A stretch of DNA of 42,876 bases from Gammaproteobacteria bacterium (GCA_903970185.1 CAJCIC010000001.1:1-42876), one strand, 5' to 3'. Positions 1 through 9,488 are shown, counted from the first letter of the stretch. Notes: generated by a model not told the origin, from the letters alone. Program-made: numbers and translations.

Positions 1-1
1 C

Positions 2-142
2 GAGGGTCTTGTGAAAGACTTGCAGGATTTTGTGAAGGCGCGCATCGCGCCTTACAAGTATCCGCGCGCGATCGAGTTCTGCCGCGAGTTGCCGCGCACG
101 GAGACCGGCAAGCTGCAGCGCTTTCGCCTGCGCAGCCCGTAG
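2..142 (+). CDS. AMP-forming acyl-CoA ligase, C-terminal end (partial)
   Basis: Only the last 46 residues are present; the gene enters from the left edge. They read as the C-terminal subdomain of the acyl-CoA synthetase/benzoate-CoA ligase superfamily. The frame includes APYKYPR, then ELPRTETGKLQRFRLR before a TAG stop. The lysine in the TGK motif is the conserved C-terminal catalytic lysine used for adenylation in this family. The substrate cannot be read from this fragment; the APYKYPR wording is often seen in benzoate-CoA ligase-like enzymes, which is a weak inference. It converges on the minus-strand beta-propeller gene about 70 bases away, with no clear terminator between them. Confidence 0.75.
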   Translation, partial: EGLVKDLQDFVKARIAPYKYPRAIEFCRELPRTETGKLQRFRLRSP

Positions 143-211
143 ACCGCAGCCTCGCGCACCTGTCGCCTCTTCGTTCGCCACGCTGCCGCAGAGCGCTTTG
201 CCAGTCTGTCG

Positions 212-1663
212 CTAGTGATCGATCACCACCAGGGAGATGGGCTCGGCACTTGTCGCCGCAGGCGATGCTGCGGCGCTTAGCACGCCGGTCACCGGATCGA
301 TCGAAAAAACCGAAATGTCATCGCCTTGCAGGTTGCCAACGTAGGCAAATCGTCCGGAGCGGTCGACCACGATTTGCAAGGGTGTCCCTCCTGCGGGGAC
401 TGTTCCGGTCAGCGTCAGCGCTCCGGTTGCGGGGTCTACGCCGTATGACGACACCGTGTTGGCCGTGGAATTCGTGATGTACACCGAGTTGCCCGTGGGC
501 GCCACGGCAATAGACGACAGTTCGGTGCCCGGTGCGGCGCTGCCCGGCGTTGGCGTAACTGCCGAAGCGGTCAGCACGCCGGTCGCCGGATTGAACGCGA
601 AAGTCGAAACGCTCTGGTCAACCTGATTCAGGACGAAGACAAAACGCGACTTCGGATCCACGGCGACCGAAACCGGCCCGATCCCGGCCGAAAGGCTCGC
701 CACTTGCGCTAGCGCGCCGGAATTGGGATCGATCGATAACTCGGTCAGTCCGGCGAAATAGAAATTCCCGACGAAGAGGTATTTTCCCGTCGGGTCGAGC
801 GCGAGAGGATATGCGCCGTTGACCGACAGTGATCCTCCTGGAGCCGTGACCGGAGAGATCGATCCGGTTCCTGGGTCGATCGCGAATGCGTCGACGGTGC
901 CTGCAAAGAGACTTGAAACGTACAGATACTTGCCATCAGGTGTGACAACCCCTGTCAAGGGGTAGCCCGACGCCGACAACGCCTGCTGCGAGCCCGCCAC
1001 GGGCGATAACGCCCCGGTTGCGCTAGCGCCAAGGTACGCTGCCACCGTTCCGGTCGCGCTGGCTGCAAAAACGTACGTGCCTGTGGGGTCTGCAGACAGC
1101 GAGATCGAATCCAGATTGGCGAGGCCTGGTTGCGCCGGCACGGTGGCAGCGCCACCTGCAAGCGGAGTCAGGCTTCCCGTCGCCGGGTCGACTGCGTAGC
1201 TGTCAATCGATCCATCGGGAAGATTCACCGCATAGACAAACGCCGGCGTCTGATTCGAGACGCAGGTCACACTGACATTGGTAATTGCAGCGCCGCGCGC
1301 GACGCCGCTGCCGAGATTGACCGTGCATGTCTGGTCCGGGAACGAGGGTTGGGTCTTGACGCTCACGGCGTAGCTACTGCCCGCGGCAACCGTGTCGGCA
1401 AAGACGAAGCTTTCATCGCTACCGACGCTTACGGCAAGATCACCAGCGCCGTTAATCTCGAGCACCAGACCCGACCCGATGAGACCTGCAACCGTACCGC
1501 CCACGGTTGAGGGCTGCAGCTTGGGCGGCGGAACATCCGTGACCGGTTGACCCGCACTTTTGCTTGTACCTCCACCGCCGCCACCGCAACTGCACAAGGC
1601 CACGACAGCAATGCCATTCACGACTGCGACAACGGTTTTCAGCCACTCCCTTGAGCCCGGCAT
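212..1663 (-). CDS. Beta-propeller fold lactonase-like lipoprotein
   Basis: This 483-residue protein is probably secreted and lipid-anchored. The start at 1663 was chosen because GGAG lies about 6 bases upstream and gives a typical lipoprotein signal (a hydrophobic VVAVVNGIAVVALCSC segment followed by a polyglycine linker). Residues about 45-145 form an Ig-like beta-sandwich module (from VGGTVAGLIGSG to a paired-cysteine TCTV...VTC end). The rest holds about seven repeats of the type xxDPATGxLTPL, each with a PxGxYxYV strand, matching the seven blades of the YncE/6-phosphogluconolactonase-like propeller family. Enzyme activity is not shown: such proteins are often annotated as lactonases but many are of unknown function. 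An ATG further upstream (1735) adds 24 residues and has no better ribosome site. Confidence 0.8.
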   Translation of the reverse strand: MPGSREWLKTVVAVVNGIAVVALCSCGGGGGGTSKSAGQPVTDVPPPKLQPSTVGGTVAGLIGSGLVLEINGAGDLAVSVGSDESFVFADTVAAGSSYAVSVKTQPSFPDQTCTVNLGSGVARGAAITNVSVTCVSNQTPAFVYAVNLPDGSIDSYAVDPATGSLTPLAGGAATVPAQPGLANLDSISLSADPTGTYVFAASATGTVAAYLGASATGALSPVAGSQQALSASGYPLTGVVTPDGKYLYVSSLFAGTVDAFAIDPGTGSISPVTAPGGSLSVNGAYPLALDPTGKYLFVGNFYFAGLTELSIDPNSGALAQVASLSAGIGPVSVAVDPKSRFVFVLNQVDQSVSTFAFNPATGVLTASAVTPTPGSAAPGTELSSIAVAPTGNSVYITNSTANTVSSYGVDPATGALTLTGTVPAGGTPLQIVVDRSGRFAYVGNLQGDDISVFSIDPVTGVLSAAASPAATSAEPISLVVIDH

Positions 1664-2299
1664 GATCTTCTCCAATGAATTGGAGCCGGACCTCGTCTTC
1701 GGCCTTGATGGCACAGGGCGGAATGGGAGGTCCATTTCCGATCCGCAAAATTTGCCATGCGATCCGCTTCAAGGAGGTCGATTTTGCGAAAGGGCCCGGA
1801 CCCTGCGCATTCTGGTCGATGGCTTCATGGCACTGGACGTGCATCGACTGTCGCGAGAGCACACCCTCATACACCTTCATCGCGCACCGAGCACGCGATG
1901 AAAGGTTCCGTCAGAAGCGGCCTGACGCGATGCACAGCGACGACAAGCTCTCGGCCCGGATTGCGGTACGACGATGACATCGCGAGCGGACGGATTCGCC
2001 TTCGGTCAGCCGGCCTTCAGATGGGTCGGCGCGCGCACTGCGTTACGCTCTTGCGATCGGGCTCAGCGAGACGCAGTCGGAAAGAAACAATGCTCGCGCA
2101 CGTTTTCGCGTGCCTTGCGTGATGCCTGGCGTTTTGCGCAGGCGCTACGCTCCTGCACGCGAGCACTCGCACACTGCCGTTGATGTCCCATATGTCGCAT
2201 AGATGCGCACGAAGACGTCCGTGCAAGCGATGGACGTCGTTCCTGCCGGCGCGGCAAGGCACCGGGGGGGCCGGGAGTCCGCGCGTTGGTGCGCGACGC
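1664..2299. other. Intergenic region, no supported gene
   Basis: About 640 bases between the lipoprotein start and the end of the fadD-like gene. Several short overlapping open frames exist on both strands, but none has a ribosome site together with a recognisable protein or family-like composition. The part nearest 1663 should carry the promoter of the lipoprotein gene. I could not pick a convincing -35/-10 pair. No terminator hairpin with a T-run was seen. Confidence 0.4.
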
Positions 2300-4006
2300 C
2301 TATGCCGCTTTTCTGATCTCGCGATCTCGCAGTTCACGCCTTAGGATCTTGCCGACGTTGGTCTTTGGCAGATCGTCGCGAAACTCGATGAAGCGCGGCC
2401 GCTTGTAGCCGGTCAGCTGATCCTTGAGGAAATCCGTCAGCTGGCGCTCGGTCAGGGTCGGATCCTTCCTGACCACGAAAATCTTCACGACCTCGCCCGA
2501 ATGCTCGTCGGGAACACCGACCGCAGCGACTTCCAACACGCCCGGATGCAGGGCCACGACGCCTTCGATCTCGTTGGGGTAAACGTTAAAGCCCGACACC
2601 AGAATCATGTCCTTCTTGCGATCGACGATGCGTGTGTAGCCGCGCTCGTCCATGATGCCAATGTCGCCGCTCTTGAAAAACCCGTCGGCGCACATGACCT
2701 TGGCGGTCTCGTCGGGCCGGCTCCAGTAGCCTGCCATGACCTGCGGACCACGAATGCAGATCTCGCCTGGCTCGCCAAGCGCAACGTCGTCGCCGTCATC
2801 GTTGCGAATGGTGATTTCGGTCGAGGGCAACGGCAAACCGATGCTGCCGCTGTACTCGCTCGCATCAGTCGGATTGCAGGTGGCAGAAGGCGACGTTTCG
2901 GACAGGCCGTAGCCTTCGACGATCGGGCAGCCTGTGGCCGCAAACCAGCGGTCGGCGACGGCTTTTTGCACCGCCATGCCGCCGCCATTGGCGACCAGCA
3001 GGTGGCTCCAGTCGACGCTTGCGAAATCCGGATGGTGCACGAGGGCGTTATAAAGCGTATTGACCGCCGGCAGCATGTTGACCTTGTAGGGCTTGAGGTC
3101 CTTCAGAAAGCCTGCGATGTCGCGTGGATTGGTTATCAGGATCACGAGTGCACCCGTCTTTACCGACAACAGGCAGCACACGGTCAGCGCAAAGACGTGA
3201 TACAGGGGCAAGGCGCAGGCGACAACCAGCTGGTCGACTTTGGCGGCCTTGTTCAGCGCCGGCTGCATCCACGCCTCGGATTGCAGCACGTTGGCGATGA
3301 TGTTCCGGTGCAAAAGCGTCGCCCCCTTGGACACGCCGGTCGTGCCCCCTGTGTACTGCAAGAACGCGATGTCCTCGGGCCCGATCTCGACTTCACGATA
3401 GGTCATGGCCGCCCCTTGCGCGAGCAGGTCGTTAAAGCGCGTGCAATTGGCAAGCGAATAGGCCGGCACCATCTTCTTGATATTGCGCACGACAAAGTTG
3501 GTGATGTTGCCCTTGAGGAATCCGAGCGAATCGCCAATGCTCGCCACGACCACGTGTTTCACCGGTGTTGCGGCGATGCACTGGGCCAAAACGCTACAGA
3601 AATTCTCGAGCACGACGATGACATCGGCGCCCGAGTCCTTGAGCTGGTGTTCGAGTTCGCGCGGCGTGTAGAGCGGATTGACGTTGACGACGACGCAGCC
3701 CGCTCGCAAGACGCCCAGAAGACACACCGGATATTGCAGCACGTTGGGCATCATCAGGGCCACGCGCGCGCCTGGCGCGAGCTTGAGCGACTGCAGCCAA
3801 GCCGCAAACGCCTGCGAGCGCTCATCAAGCTCGGCATAAGACATCGACACGCCCATGCAGGTGAAGGCCGGGCGATGCCGAAACTTCGCAATGGCTTCGT
3901 CAAACAGCGCGACGCACGAGCGGTACGCCAAATAGTCGATTTCGGCCGGAACACCGGCCGGATAATTCTTCAGCCAGATGCGGCTAGCCATTGCCTGCGC
4001 GTCCAT
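2300..4006 (-). CDS. fadD: Long-chain-fatty-acid--CoA ligase (FadD-type)
   Basis: A 568-residue AMP-forming acyl-CoA synthetase that activates fatty acids with ATP and CoA for beta-oxidation. The N-terminus IWLKNYPAGVPAEID resembles E. coli FadD (VWLNRYPADVPTEI). The AMP-binding P-loop appears as YTGGTTGVSKGA, the adenylate motif as GYGLSETSP, the hinge region as YTRIVDRKKDMILVSG, and the C-terminal catalytic lysine in KTNVGKILRR. Length is normal for FadD (about 560). The ATG at 4006 has AGGAG about 8 bases upstream; an in-frame TTG at 4033 is less likely. It lies 45 bases after the aminopeptidase gene on the same strand, so co-transcription is possible. Confidence 0.9.
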   Translation of the reverse strand: MDAQAMASRIWLKNYPAGVPAEIDYLAYRSCVALFDEAIAKFRHRPAFTCMGVSMSYAELDERSQAFAAWLQSLKLAPGARVALMMPNVLQYPVCLLGVLRAGCVVVNVNPLYTPRELEHQLKDSGADVIVVLENFCSVLAQCIAATPVKHVVVASIGDSLGFLKGNITNFVVRNIKKMVPAYSLANCTRFNDLLAQGAAMTYREVEIGPEDIAFLQYTGGTTGVSKGATLLHRNIIANVLQSEAWMQPALNKAAKVDQLVVACALPLYHVFALTVCCLLSVKTGALVILITNPRDIAGFLKDLKPYKVNMLPAVNTLYNALVHHPDFASVDWSHLLVANGGGMAVQKAVADRWFAATGCPIVEGYGLSETSPSATCNPTDASEYSGSIGLPLPSTEITIRNDDGDDVALGEPGEICIRGPQVMAGYWSRPDETAKVMCADGFFKSGDIGIMDERGYTRIVDRKKDMILVSGFNVYPNEIEGVVALHPGVLEVAAVGVPDEHSGEVVKIFVVRKDPTLTERQLTDFLKDQLTGYKRPRFIEFRDDLPKTNVGKILRRELRDREIRKAA

Positions 4007-4051
4007 CGTCGTCTCTCCTGTTATCGACAGCAAGGCTCATACGCCCGATCG

Positions 4052-5134
4052 CTAGCGTTCAAGCAATTCAGCCAGGCGCGCTTCGCGCTCCTTCGGATCG
4101 CGTTTTGCAAGGGCCTCAACGTCCTTGTAGAACTGGGCGAGATTACCGCCGTCAAGAGCAAGAAGCTTAACAAATGCGGGCACGAGGCGGGTATAGGTCG
4201 CAATCGCCGCGAGGTTGGCATTGTTAAGCGGCTGCGCGAAGTAGGCGTCGTAGCCCGGATACTGGTAGAGCGGGTCCGACGGGTCGGCCTTGGCCTTGCG
4301 ATAGCGGTCCTGCAACTGCGCGAAGATGTCGGCCTTGCCACGCCCTTTTGCGGCGTCGTCTTCATCACTTGCATAGAGCAGTTCGAGTTCTGCGCGGCTG
4401 CCTTGCAGCAACTCCAGGAAGCGTTTTCTTCGGGCTTCAAAGCGCGCATACGCGGCCGACTTTTCGGGATTGTCCTGGGCCGAAAGCCAGCGTCTGACGC
4501 CCTCCTCCTCAACTGTCGTGGCAAACGATTCATTGAAGGTGGTATCGCCAGGCAGGTAGACCTTCTGGTGCCCGAGCTCGTGAAAAATCAGGCGCGCAAC
4601 CTCTCCTTCGGGATAAAAGATGAAGGTCGAGAGCACCGGATCGGGGGTAAAGCCCAGCGTCGAGTAGGCAGGAACCCCAGCGACCTGGACGTCAAGACCT
4701 TCCTTTTTCAGTGCCGTGCCGAAGGCTTCGGCGTCAGCCTTGTCGAAATAGCCGCGATAAGTGACGCAGCCGGCAACCGGGAAGCACCACTCGCGCAATT
4801 CAAGCGAGAGCGGTGGTGTGGCAAACACATTCCAGGCCACGAAGGGCCGATGCAAATCGGCATATGAGCGATAGCTCGAGTTATCGGGCAGTTGCAAGTC
4901 GGTGACCGCGAAGGCGCGCATCTGCTTGACGGCGATCAGCCTCTGGCGCAGGGCATCAGGCGTGTTCGGATCGGCCAGCCACTCGTCAAACGGCCTGGCC
5001 GCATGCAAGACGCGCAGATGCCCGACCACCGAGTCGACGTAATAGCCGGCGGTGCTGCAGCCGGCCAGAAATAGCGTCGCTGCGAGTGCCGTGCAGCGCA
5101 GGCCAGGCGCGAATGCTGCCGTGATGCGACTCAG
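4052..5134 (-). CDS. Predicted lipoprotein aminopeptidase (PF10023 family), probable CTG start
   Basis: A zinc-type predicted aminopeptidase, about 360 residues. The motif FHELGHQKVY (HELGH about 185-189) followed by FNESFATTVEEEG is the signature of the DUF2265/PF10023 family. The first usual start is GTG at 5029, but the frame stays open upstream and encodes a classic lipoprotein signal ending LFLAGC-STAGYY, which is normal for the family. Between the in-frame stop at 5171-5173 and 5029 there is no ATG, GTG or TTG. The best candidate is CTG at 5134: GGAG sits 5 bases before it, and it overlaps the upstream TGA as CTGA, the same 4-base overlap used by neighbouring genes. If correct, the protein is exported and anchored, probably at the outer membrane. 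Translation is likely coupled to the oxidoreductase. Confidence 0.78.
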   Translation of the reverse strand: MSRITAAFAPGLRCTALAATLFLAGCSTAGYYVDSVVGHLRVLHAARPFDEWLADPNTPDALRQRLIAVKQMRAFAVTDLQLPDNSSYRSYADLHRPFVAWNVFATPPLSLELREWCFPVAGCVTYRGYFDKADAEAFGTALKKEGLDVQVAGVPAYSTLGFTPDPVLSTFIFYPEGEVARLIFHELGHQKVYLPGDTTFNESFATTVEEEGVRRWLSAQDNPEKSAAYARFEARRKRFLELLQGSRAELELLYASDEDDAAKGRGKADIFAQLQDRYRKAKADPSDPLYQYPGYDAYFAQPLNNANLAAIATYTRLVPAFVKLLALDGGNLAQFYKDVEALAKRDPKEREARLAELLER

Positions 5135-7185
5135 GAAGTCTCCACAGCGCGCTCGACCTCGACCAAGCAGTCATAAAACGTCGGGCCGCGTCCGAGGTCG
5201 GTCAGCGTCTGGCTGGTCAACTCGTTGGCGTTCTTGCCATCCTTTGCGAGCTTTCTCCACCAGATTGAAAGCGCAACGACCACGCCTTCGCGGGCACGCG
5301 TCGTGATGCGGCATGCGAGTCGAAGCGAGCCGCGCTGGTTGAATACGCGCACCGTTTCTCCCTCGCTTAGGCCACGTGCAGCGGCGTCACGCGGGTGGAT
5401 GTCAAGCCACGGCTGGCCTTCGGTCGCGCGCAGGCTGTCGACGTTGACAAACGTCGAGTTGAGGAAATTTCGCGCCGGTGGCGAGATCATGGCAAGCGGA
5501 AAGCGCGCGGCAAGCGGCGAGCGCGTGTCCTCGGCTGGGGCAATGTAGTCGGGCAACTCGCCAAGACCCGCTCGCCTGGCCTCGCTCGAGACGAATTCGA
5601 CCTTGCCCGAAGGCGTCGGGAAACCGCCGTTGGCAAAGCGCGCCGTAGGCCTTGTCGGGCCGAAGCGCATCCAGCCGTCAGCCAGTGCACGCTCGGCGTC
5701 CCACCCTGGTCCCTTGAAGGCCGCGCGCGCGATGTCCAGGTCCGAATCCCGAAAGCACGCCTCGTCAAATCCCATGGCAGCGGCGAGCAGCCTGAATATT
5801 TCACTGTTGGGCTTGGCTTCGCCAAGGGGCGCGATCGCCGCATTGTTGGCCATCACGTCGTAGTGTCCGTAAGGCTTGACGACATCGAGGTGCTCAAGCT
5901 GCGTGGTCGCAGGAAGCACGATGTCGGCATAGTCGGCGGTGTCGGTCTGGAAGTGCTCGAGCACGACCGTAAACAGATCCTCGCGCGAGAAGCCTTCCAC
6001 GACTTCGGCCGAGTGTGGCGCGATTGCGACGGGATTGGAGTTCCAAACTACAAGCGCCTCGACCTTGGGATCGGCGCGCAACAGATGATCCCCGATCGTG
6101 CTCATGTTGAGCGTACGCGGGTTGCGGCCCATGAGCAGATCCGGACGCTGCAAGGCAGCGACGTCGGTCGGGAAATTGTCCGATGTCGACAAAAGCACGC
6201 CGCCTGCCGCATGGCGCCAGGCGCCAACCAGCGCGGGCAGGCAGGTGATGGTGCGTGCAGCCATGGCGCCGCCGCGGGCGCGCTGCATGCCGTAATTCAT
6301 GCGAATCAGCGCGGGAGCGATGCTGCCGTAATCGCTGGCAAGGGCCTCGATCTCGGCTTTCCTGATGCCGCAAATCGACGCCACCCGCTCGGGCGGATAC
6401 TCGGCGACGCGCGCCTTGAGCGCCTCAAAGCCCAGCGTATGGCGGCTGACATAGTCTAGATCGACCCGCTCGTCACGCACCAGAATGTGCATCAGCCCGA
6501 GTGCCAGCGCGGCGTCGGTGCCAGGCAAAAGCGCAATATGGACGTGGCATTTCTCCGCCGAGAGCGAGCGGTACGGATCGATGGCAACGATCTTCGCGCC
6601 GCGCCTTTTGGCTTCCTGCACGCGGGTCCAGAAGTGCACGCTCGAGACGATCGGATTGGCACCCCAAAGAATGATCAGGCGCGCCTCGTCAACCGCCTCA
6701 AGATCGACGCCCAGGCGCGCCCCGAGGGTGAGGTTATGTCCGGCGGCGCCAGCCGACGAGCAGATCGTGCGATCAAGCCGGCTTGCGCCTAGCCGGTGGA
6801 AAAAGCGTTGCGCCATGCTATCGCCTTGCACAAGGCCCATGGTGCCGGCGTAGCTGTAAGGCAGGATCGCCTCGGCATTGCGCCTCGCGATCTCGCCAAG
6901 CCGGCCTGCGATCTCTGCCAGTGCAAGATCCCAGCTGATCGGCTCGAACTGGCCGCGCCCCTTCGGCCCGATGCGCCGCAGGGGCACGAGGAGCCGATCA
7001 GGGTGATAGGTCCGCTCGGTGTAGCGGCTGACCTTGTTGCACAAAACGCCTGCGGTCGCCCGGTGTTCGCGCGAGCCCGTCACCTTCAAGGCGATGCCGT
7101 CGCGCACGTGCACCTCCAGTGCGCAGGTATCCGGGCAGTCGTGCGGGCACGCTGCCTTGACGATGGTGATCGGCGCCGCGCTCAC
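5131..7185 (-). CDS. Molybdopterin-dependent oxidoreductase with N-terminal 4Fe-4S site
   Basis: A 684-residue member of the DMSO reductase/formate dehydrogenase superfamily (COG0243). Cys13, Cys17, Cys21 and Cys49 (CPHDCPDTC then VLCNK) form the N-terminal 4Fe-4S motif. FEPISWDLALAEI is the standard start of the molybdopterin domain, TICSSAGAAGHN marks the probable Mo-ligand region, and the C-terminal molybdopterin-dinucleotide binding domain includes LDIHPRDAAARGL. No Tat signal is present, so it is probably cytoplasmic. The start is GTG directly after the TAA of the M20 gene. It is a single-subunit type: no iron-sulfur or membrane partner lies beside it. The substrate is unknown; relatives are annotated broadly as anaerobic dehydrogenases. 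Confidence 0.85.
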   Translation of the reverse strand: MSAAPITIVKAACPHDCPDTCALEVHVRDGIALKVTGSREHRATAGVLCNKVSRYTERTYHPDRLLVPLRRIGPKGRGQFEPISWDLALAEIAGRLGEIARRNAEAILPYSYAGTMGLVQGDSMAQRFFHRLGASRLDRTICSSAGAAGHNLTLGARLGVDLEAVDEARLIILWGANPIVSSVHFWTRVQEAKRRGAKIVAIDPYRSLSAEKCHVHIALLPGTDAALALGLMHILVRDERVDLDYVSRHTLGFEALKARVAEYPPERVASICGIRKAEIEALASDYGSIAPALIRMNYGMQRARGGAMAARTITCLPALVGAWRHAAGGVLLSTSDNFPTDVAALQRPDLLMGRNPRTLNMSTIGDHLLRADPKVEALVVWNSNPVAIAPHSAEVVEGFSREDLFTVVLEHFQTDTADYADIVLPATTQLEHLDVVKPYGHYDVMANNAAIAPLGEAKPNSEIFRLLAAAMGFDEACFRDSDLDIARAAFKGPGWDAERALADGWMRFGPTRPTARFANGGFPTPSGKVEFVSSEARRAGLGELPDYIAPAEDTRSPLAARFPLAMISPPARNFLNSTFVNVDSLRATEGQPWLDIHPRDAAARGLSEGETVRVFNQRGSLRLACRITTRAREGVVVALSIWWRKLAKDGKNANELTSQTLTDLGRGPTFYDCLVEVERAVETS

Positions 7186-8394
7186 TTACGCAATGAGGGG
7201 GTGGTCCACGGCGAGGGCATTCAAGAACAACTCGCAGTGCGCCAATTGCTCGAGCTCGACATATTCGTTGGGCCGGTGCGCCTCCGCGATATCGCCTGGG
7301 CCAATCACCACCGACGGAATGCCGGCGCGAGCGAACAGCCCGGCCTCGGTGCCGTAGGACACTTTGCCAACCTGTGTGGCCCGCACCAGTTTCATCGCCA
7401 GCTGCACGATGGCGTCGTGTTCCGTCGCGTTCAGGCCTTCGGAATTGGCAACCCACTCGAGCTCGATTGCAGATTGCGCATCGATGGCCTTCATTTCCTT
7501 TTCCAGAACCGCGGCGAACTGGCGGATCTCGCCGTAGAGGGCCTCGGCCGACGCGGTCGGAAGCGTGCGCATGTCAAACTGGAACTCGCAGTCCTTGGGC
7601 ACCACGTTGGCTGCGATGCCGCCGCGGATCAGGCCCGTGGACATCGTCGTATAAGGCACAGTGAAGCCGTAATCGCGCGCCTCGAGCTGGGCCAGGCGAT
7701 CGGCAAGCTGGCGGATGAACACCACCATGCGCGCGGCGTACTCGATGGCATTGACGCCATGCGTGACGTAACTCGAATGGGCCTCGCGGCCGTGCACGGC
7801 GCAGCGGAAACGGTTCGTCCCCTTATGCGCCACGATCGGCTGCATCAGCGTGGGCTCGCCAACGATGCAGCCTGCAGGCGAGAGGCCGATATCGGCCAGA
7901 TCCTTGATCAGCCCGCGCACGCCAAGACAGCCGACCTCCTCGTCGTAGGACAGGGCGTAATGCACGGGTGCATTGAGCTTGCCGGCGTGAATCGCAGCAA
8001 GGTAGGTCGGCGCACGCGTGAGCGCGACGCCGATGAAGCCTTTCATGTCGGCGGAACCGCGCGCAAAAAGGCGGCCCTCGCGGATGGTCGGCACGAACGG
8101 ATCGGAATCCCAGGCCTGGCCATCGACCGGGACGACGTCGGTATGGCCCGAGAGCACGAGCCCCGGATGGCGTCCTTCGCCAAGCGTGGCAAAAAGGTTC
8201 GCCTTCTTGCCGCTTGCGTCGTAGGTCAGCCGCGTTTTGGCGCCGAGTTTTTCAAGGTAATCACGGGCGTATTCGATCAGTCCCAGATTCGAATCGCGCG
8301 ATACGGTGGGAAAACGGATCAGGCGCTCGACCATCTCGAGCGCATCCCGGCTGGGCATGGCGGATTTCAGGCCGGCCTCGGTAACGGTATTCAT
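7186..8394 (-). CDS. argE: Acetylornithine deacetylase-like M20 metallohydrolase (ArgE family)
   Basis: A 402-residue M20 metallopeptidase. The zinc-site motifs are visible: SGHTDVVPVDGQ with the first metal-binding histidine, RGSADMKGF with the bridging aspartate, and YDEEVGCLGVRG with the general-base glutamate and metal ligand. RIRFPTVS-type N-terminal wording and the dimerisation (lid) domain in the middle match ArgE. ArgE removes acetyl from N-acetylornithine in arginine synthesis, but its relatives accept other N-acyl amino acids. Here it follows a peptide ABC transporter by about 60 bases and precedes an oxidoreductase, so a catabolic N-acyl amino-acid or peptide role is as plausible as biosynthesis. 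The ATG has AGGAAG upstream. Confidence 0.85.
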   Translation of the reverse strand: MNTVTEAGLKSAMPSRDALEMVERLIRFPTVSRDSNLGLIEYARDYLEKLGAKTRLTYDASGKKANLFATLGEGRHPGLVLSGHTDVVPVDGQAWDSDPFVPTIREGRLFARGSADMKGFIGVALTRAPTYLAAIHAGKLNAPVHYALSYDEEVGCLGVRGLIKDLADIGLSPAGCIVGEPTLMQPIVAHKGTNRFRCAVHGREAHSSYVTHGVNAIEYAARMVVFIRQLADRLAQLEARDYGFTVPYTTMSTGLIRGGIAANVVPKDCEFQFDMRTLPTASAEALYGEIRQFAAVLEKEMKAIDAQSAIELEWVANSEGLNATEHDAIVQLAMKLVRATQVGKVSYGTEAGLFARAGIPSVVIGPGDIAEAHRPNEYVELEQLAHCELFLNALAVDHPLIA

Positions 8395-8453
8395 TTGTCC
8401 GCTTCCTCAAGTCCTTGAACGCTGATTGTACTCTTGGCGCCAGGGTTGCCGAA

Positions 8454-9488
8454 CTAGGTCGGATCGTTCAGGTGGCAGGCCGAGAGCCTGGCCGGGCCAA
8501 CGGGCTTTAGGACCGGATCCTCGAGCTTGCAGCGCGCCATGGCTGCCGGGCAGCGCGGGTGGAAATGGCAGCCCGAGGGCGGCGCAAAGGGCGAGGGCAT
8601 CTCGCCCTTGACGGCGCTAAAGACCCGCTTTTTGACGTCAAGGGTCAAGGCCTGGGCAAGCAGACCCCGGGTATAGGGGTGGTTGGGCGCGGCAAACAGC
8701 TCCTCACAAGGCGCCTCCTCGACGATGCGGCCAAGGTACATGATGAGCACGCGATCGGCGAGGCTGCGCACCACTGCCAGATCATGGCTGATGAAAAGGT
8801 AGGTCAGCCCGAGCTTTTCCTTCAGGTCCAGGAAGAGGTTGAGAATTTGCGCCTGGATCGAGACGTCAAGCGCGGCGGTGGCCTCGTCGCAGACCAGAAG
8901 TTCAGGCCCGACGGCAAGCGCGCGGGCGATGCCGATGCGCGCGCGCTGGCCGCCGGAAAGCTGATGCGGAAAACGCGCCAGCACGCCTTCGGCAAGTCCG
9001 ACCCTGTCAATCATCTCAAGTGCCGCGGCACGCTTTTGCGCCGGCTTGATGAGGCCATGCACGAGGGGCGCCTCGGTCAGGATGTCGATGACGCGCATGC
9101 GCGCGTTGAGCGCAGCCAGCGGGTCCTGAAAAATCATCTGTGCGCGCAGGCGATTTCGCGCTTTCGCGCGCGCGCGAGCGGCATCCTCGCGCGTCGCCTG
9201 CGCGCTTCCCAGCTGGCGCGCACCCGCAGTCAGCGGCAAAAGCCCCGCTGCGATGCGTGCGAGCGTCGATTTGCCAGAACCCGACTCGCCCACCAGTGCG
9301 ACGATCTCACCGCGCAAAATCGATAGCGTGACACCGTCAACCGCGCGCACGCTGGGCTGCGGCCGTCCTGAAAGCCGCGCAAGCAAGGTGGCAAGCGATG
9401 GACGCGGAGCGAACGTCTTGACAGCGCCGGTGATTTGCAACAGGGCTTCGCCTTCTGCCTTCTCCATGCGCTTGACGGCGGCACTCAC
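8454..9488 (-). CDS. Peptide ABC transporter ATPase (DppF/OppF type)
   Basis: About 344 residues: one ABC domain plus the C-terminal oligopeptide/dipeptide extension (FHPRCPAAMARC). Walker A is VGESGSGKST, the signature is LSGGQRARIGIARAL, and Walker B plus D-loop reads LLVCDEATAALD, with Ala-Thr-Ala where most relatives have Pro-Thr-Ser. The GTG at 9488 was chosen because it overlaps the TGA of the preceding ATPase gene as GTGA and has GGAG 7 bases upstream; a frame open to 9590 would overlap that gene by over 100 bases. It powers import together with the D-type ATPase and the B and C permeases of this operon. Confidence 0.88.
   Translation of the reverse strand: MSAAVKRMEKAEGEALLQITGAVKTFAPRPSLATLLARLSGRPQPSVRAVDGVTLSILRGEIVALVGESGSGKSTLARIAAGLLPLTAGARQLGSAQATREDAARARAKARNRLRAQMIFQDPLAALNARMRVIDILTEAPLVHGLIKPAQKRAAALEMIDRVGLAEGVLARFPHQLSGGQRARIGIARALAVGPELLVCDEATAALDVSIQAQILNLFLDLKEKLGLTYLFISHDLAVVRSLADRVLIMYLGRIVEEAPCEELFAAPNHPYTRGLLAQALTLDVKKRVFSAVKGEMPSPFAPPSGCHFHPRCPAAMARCKLEDPVLKPVGPARLSACHLNDPT

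Noticed and set aside
215..226. Perfect palindrome GTGATCGATCAC.
   Set aside because: It is the end of the lipoprotein coding region (VVIDH), and a short GATC-rich palindrome is expected by chance.
2501..4867. A very long plus-strand open frame opposite fadD and the aminopeptidase.
   Set aside because: It runs across two well-supported minus-strand genes; its product is rich in Arg, His, Val and Asp with no family features, as antisense of high-GC genes usually is.
6796..8418. A 540-codon plus-strand open frame.
   Set aside because: It is antisense to the molybdoenzyme and argE-like genes, whose motifs are clear; no ribosome site or domain is visible.
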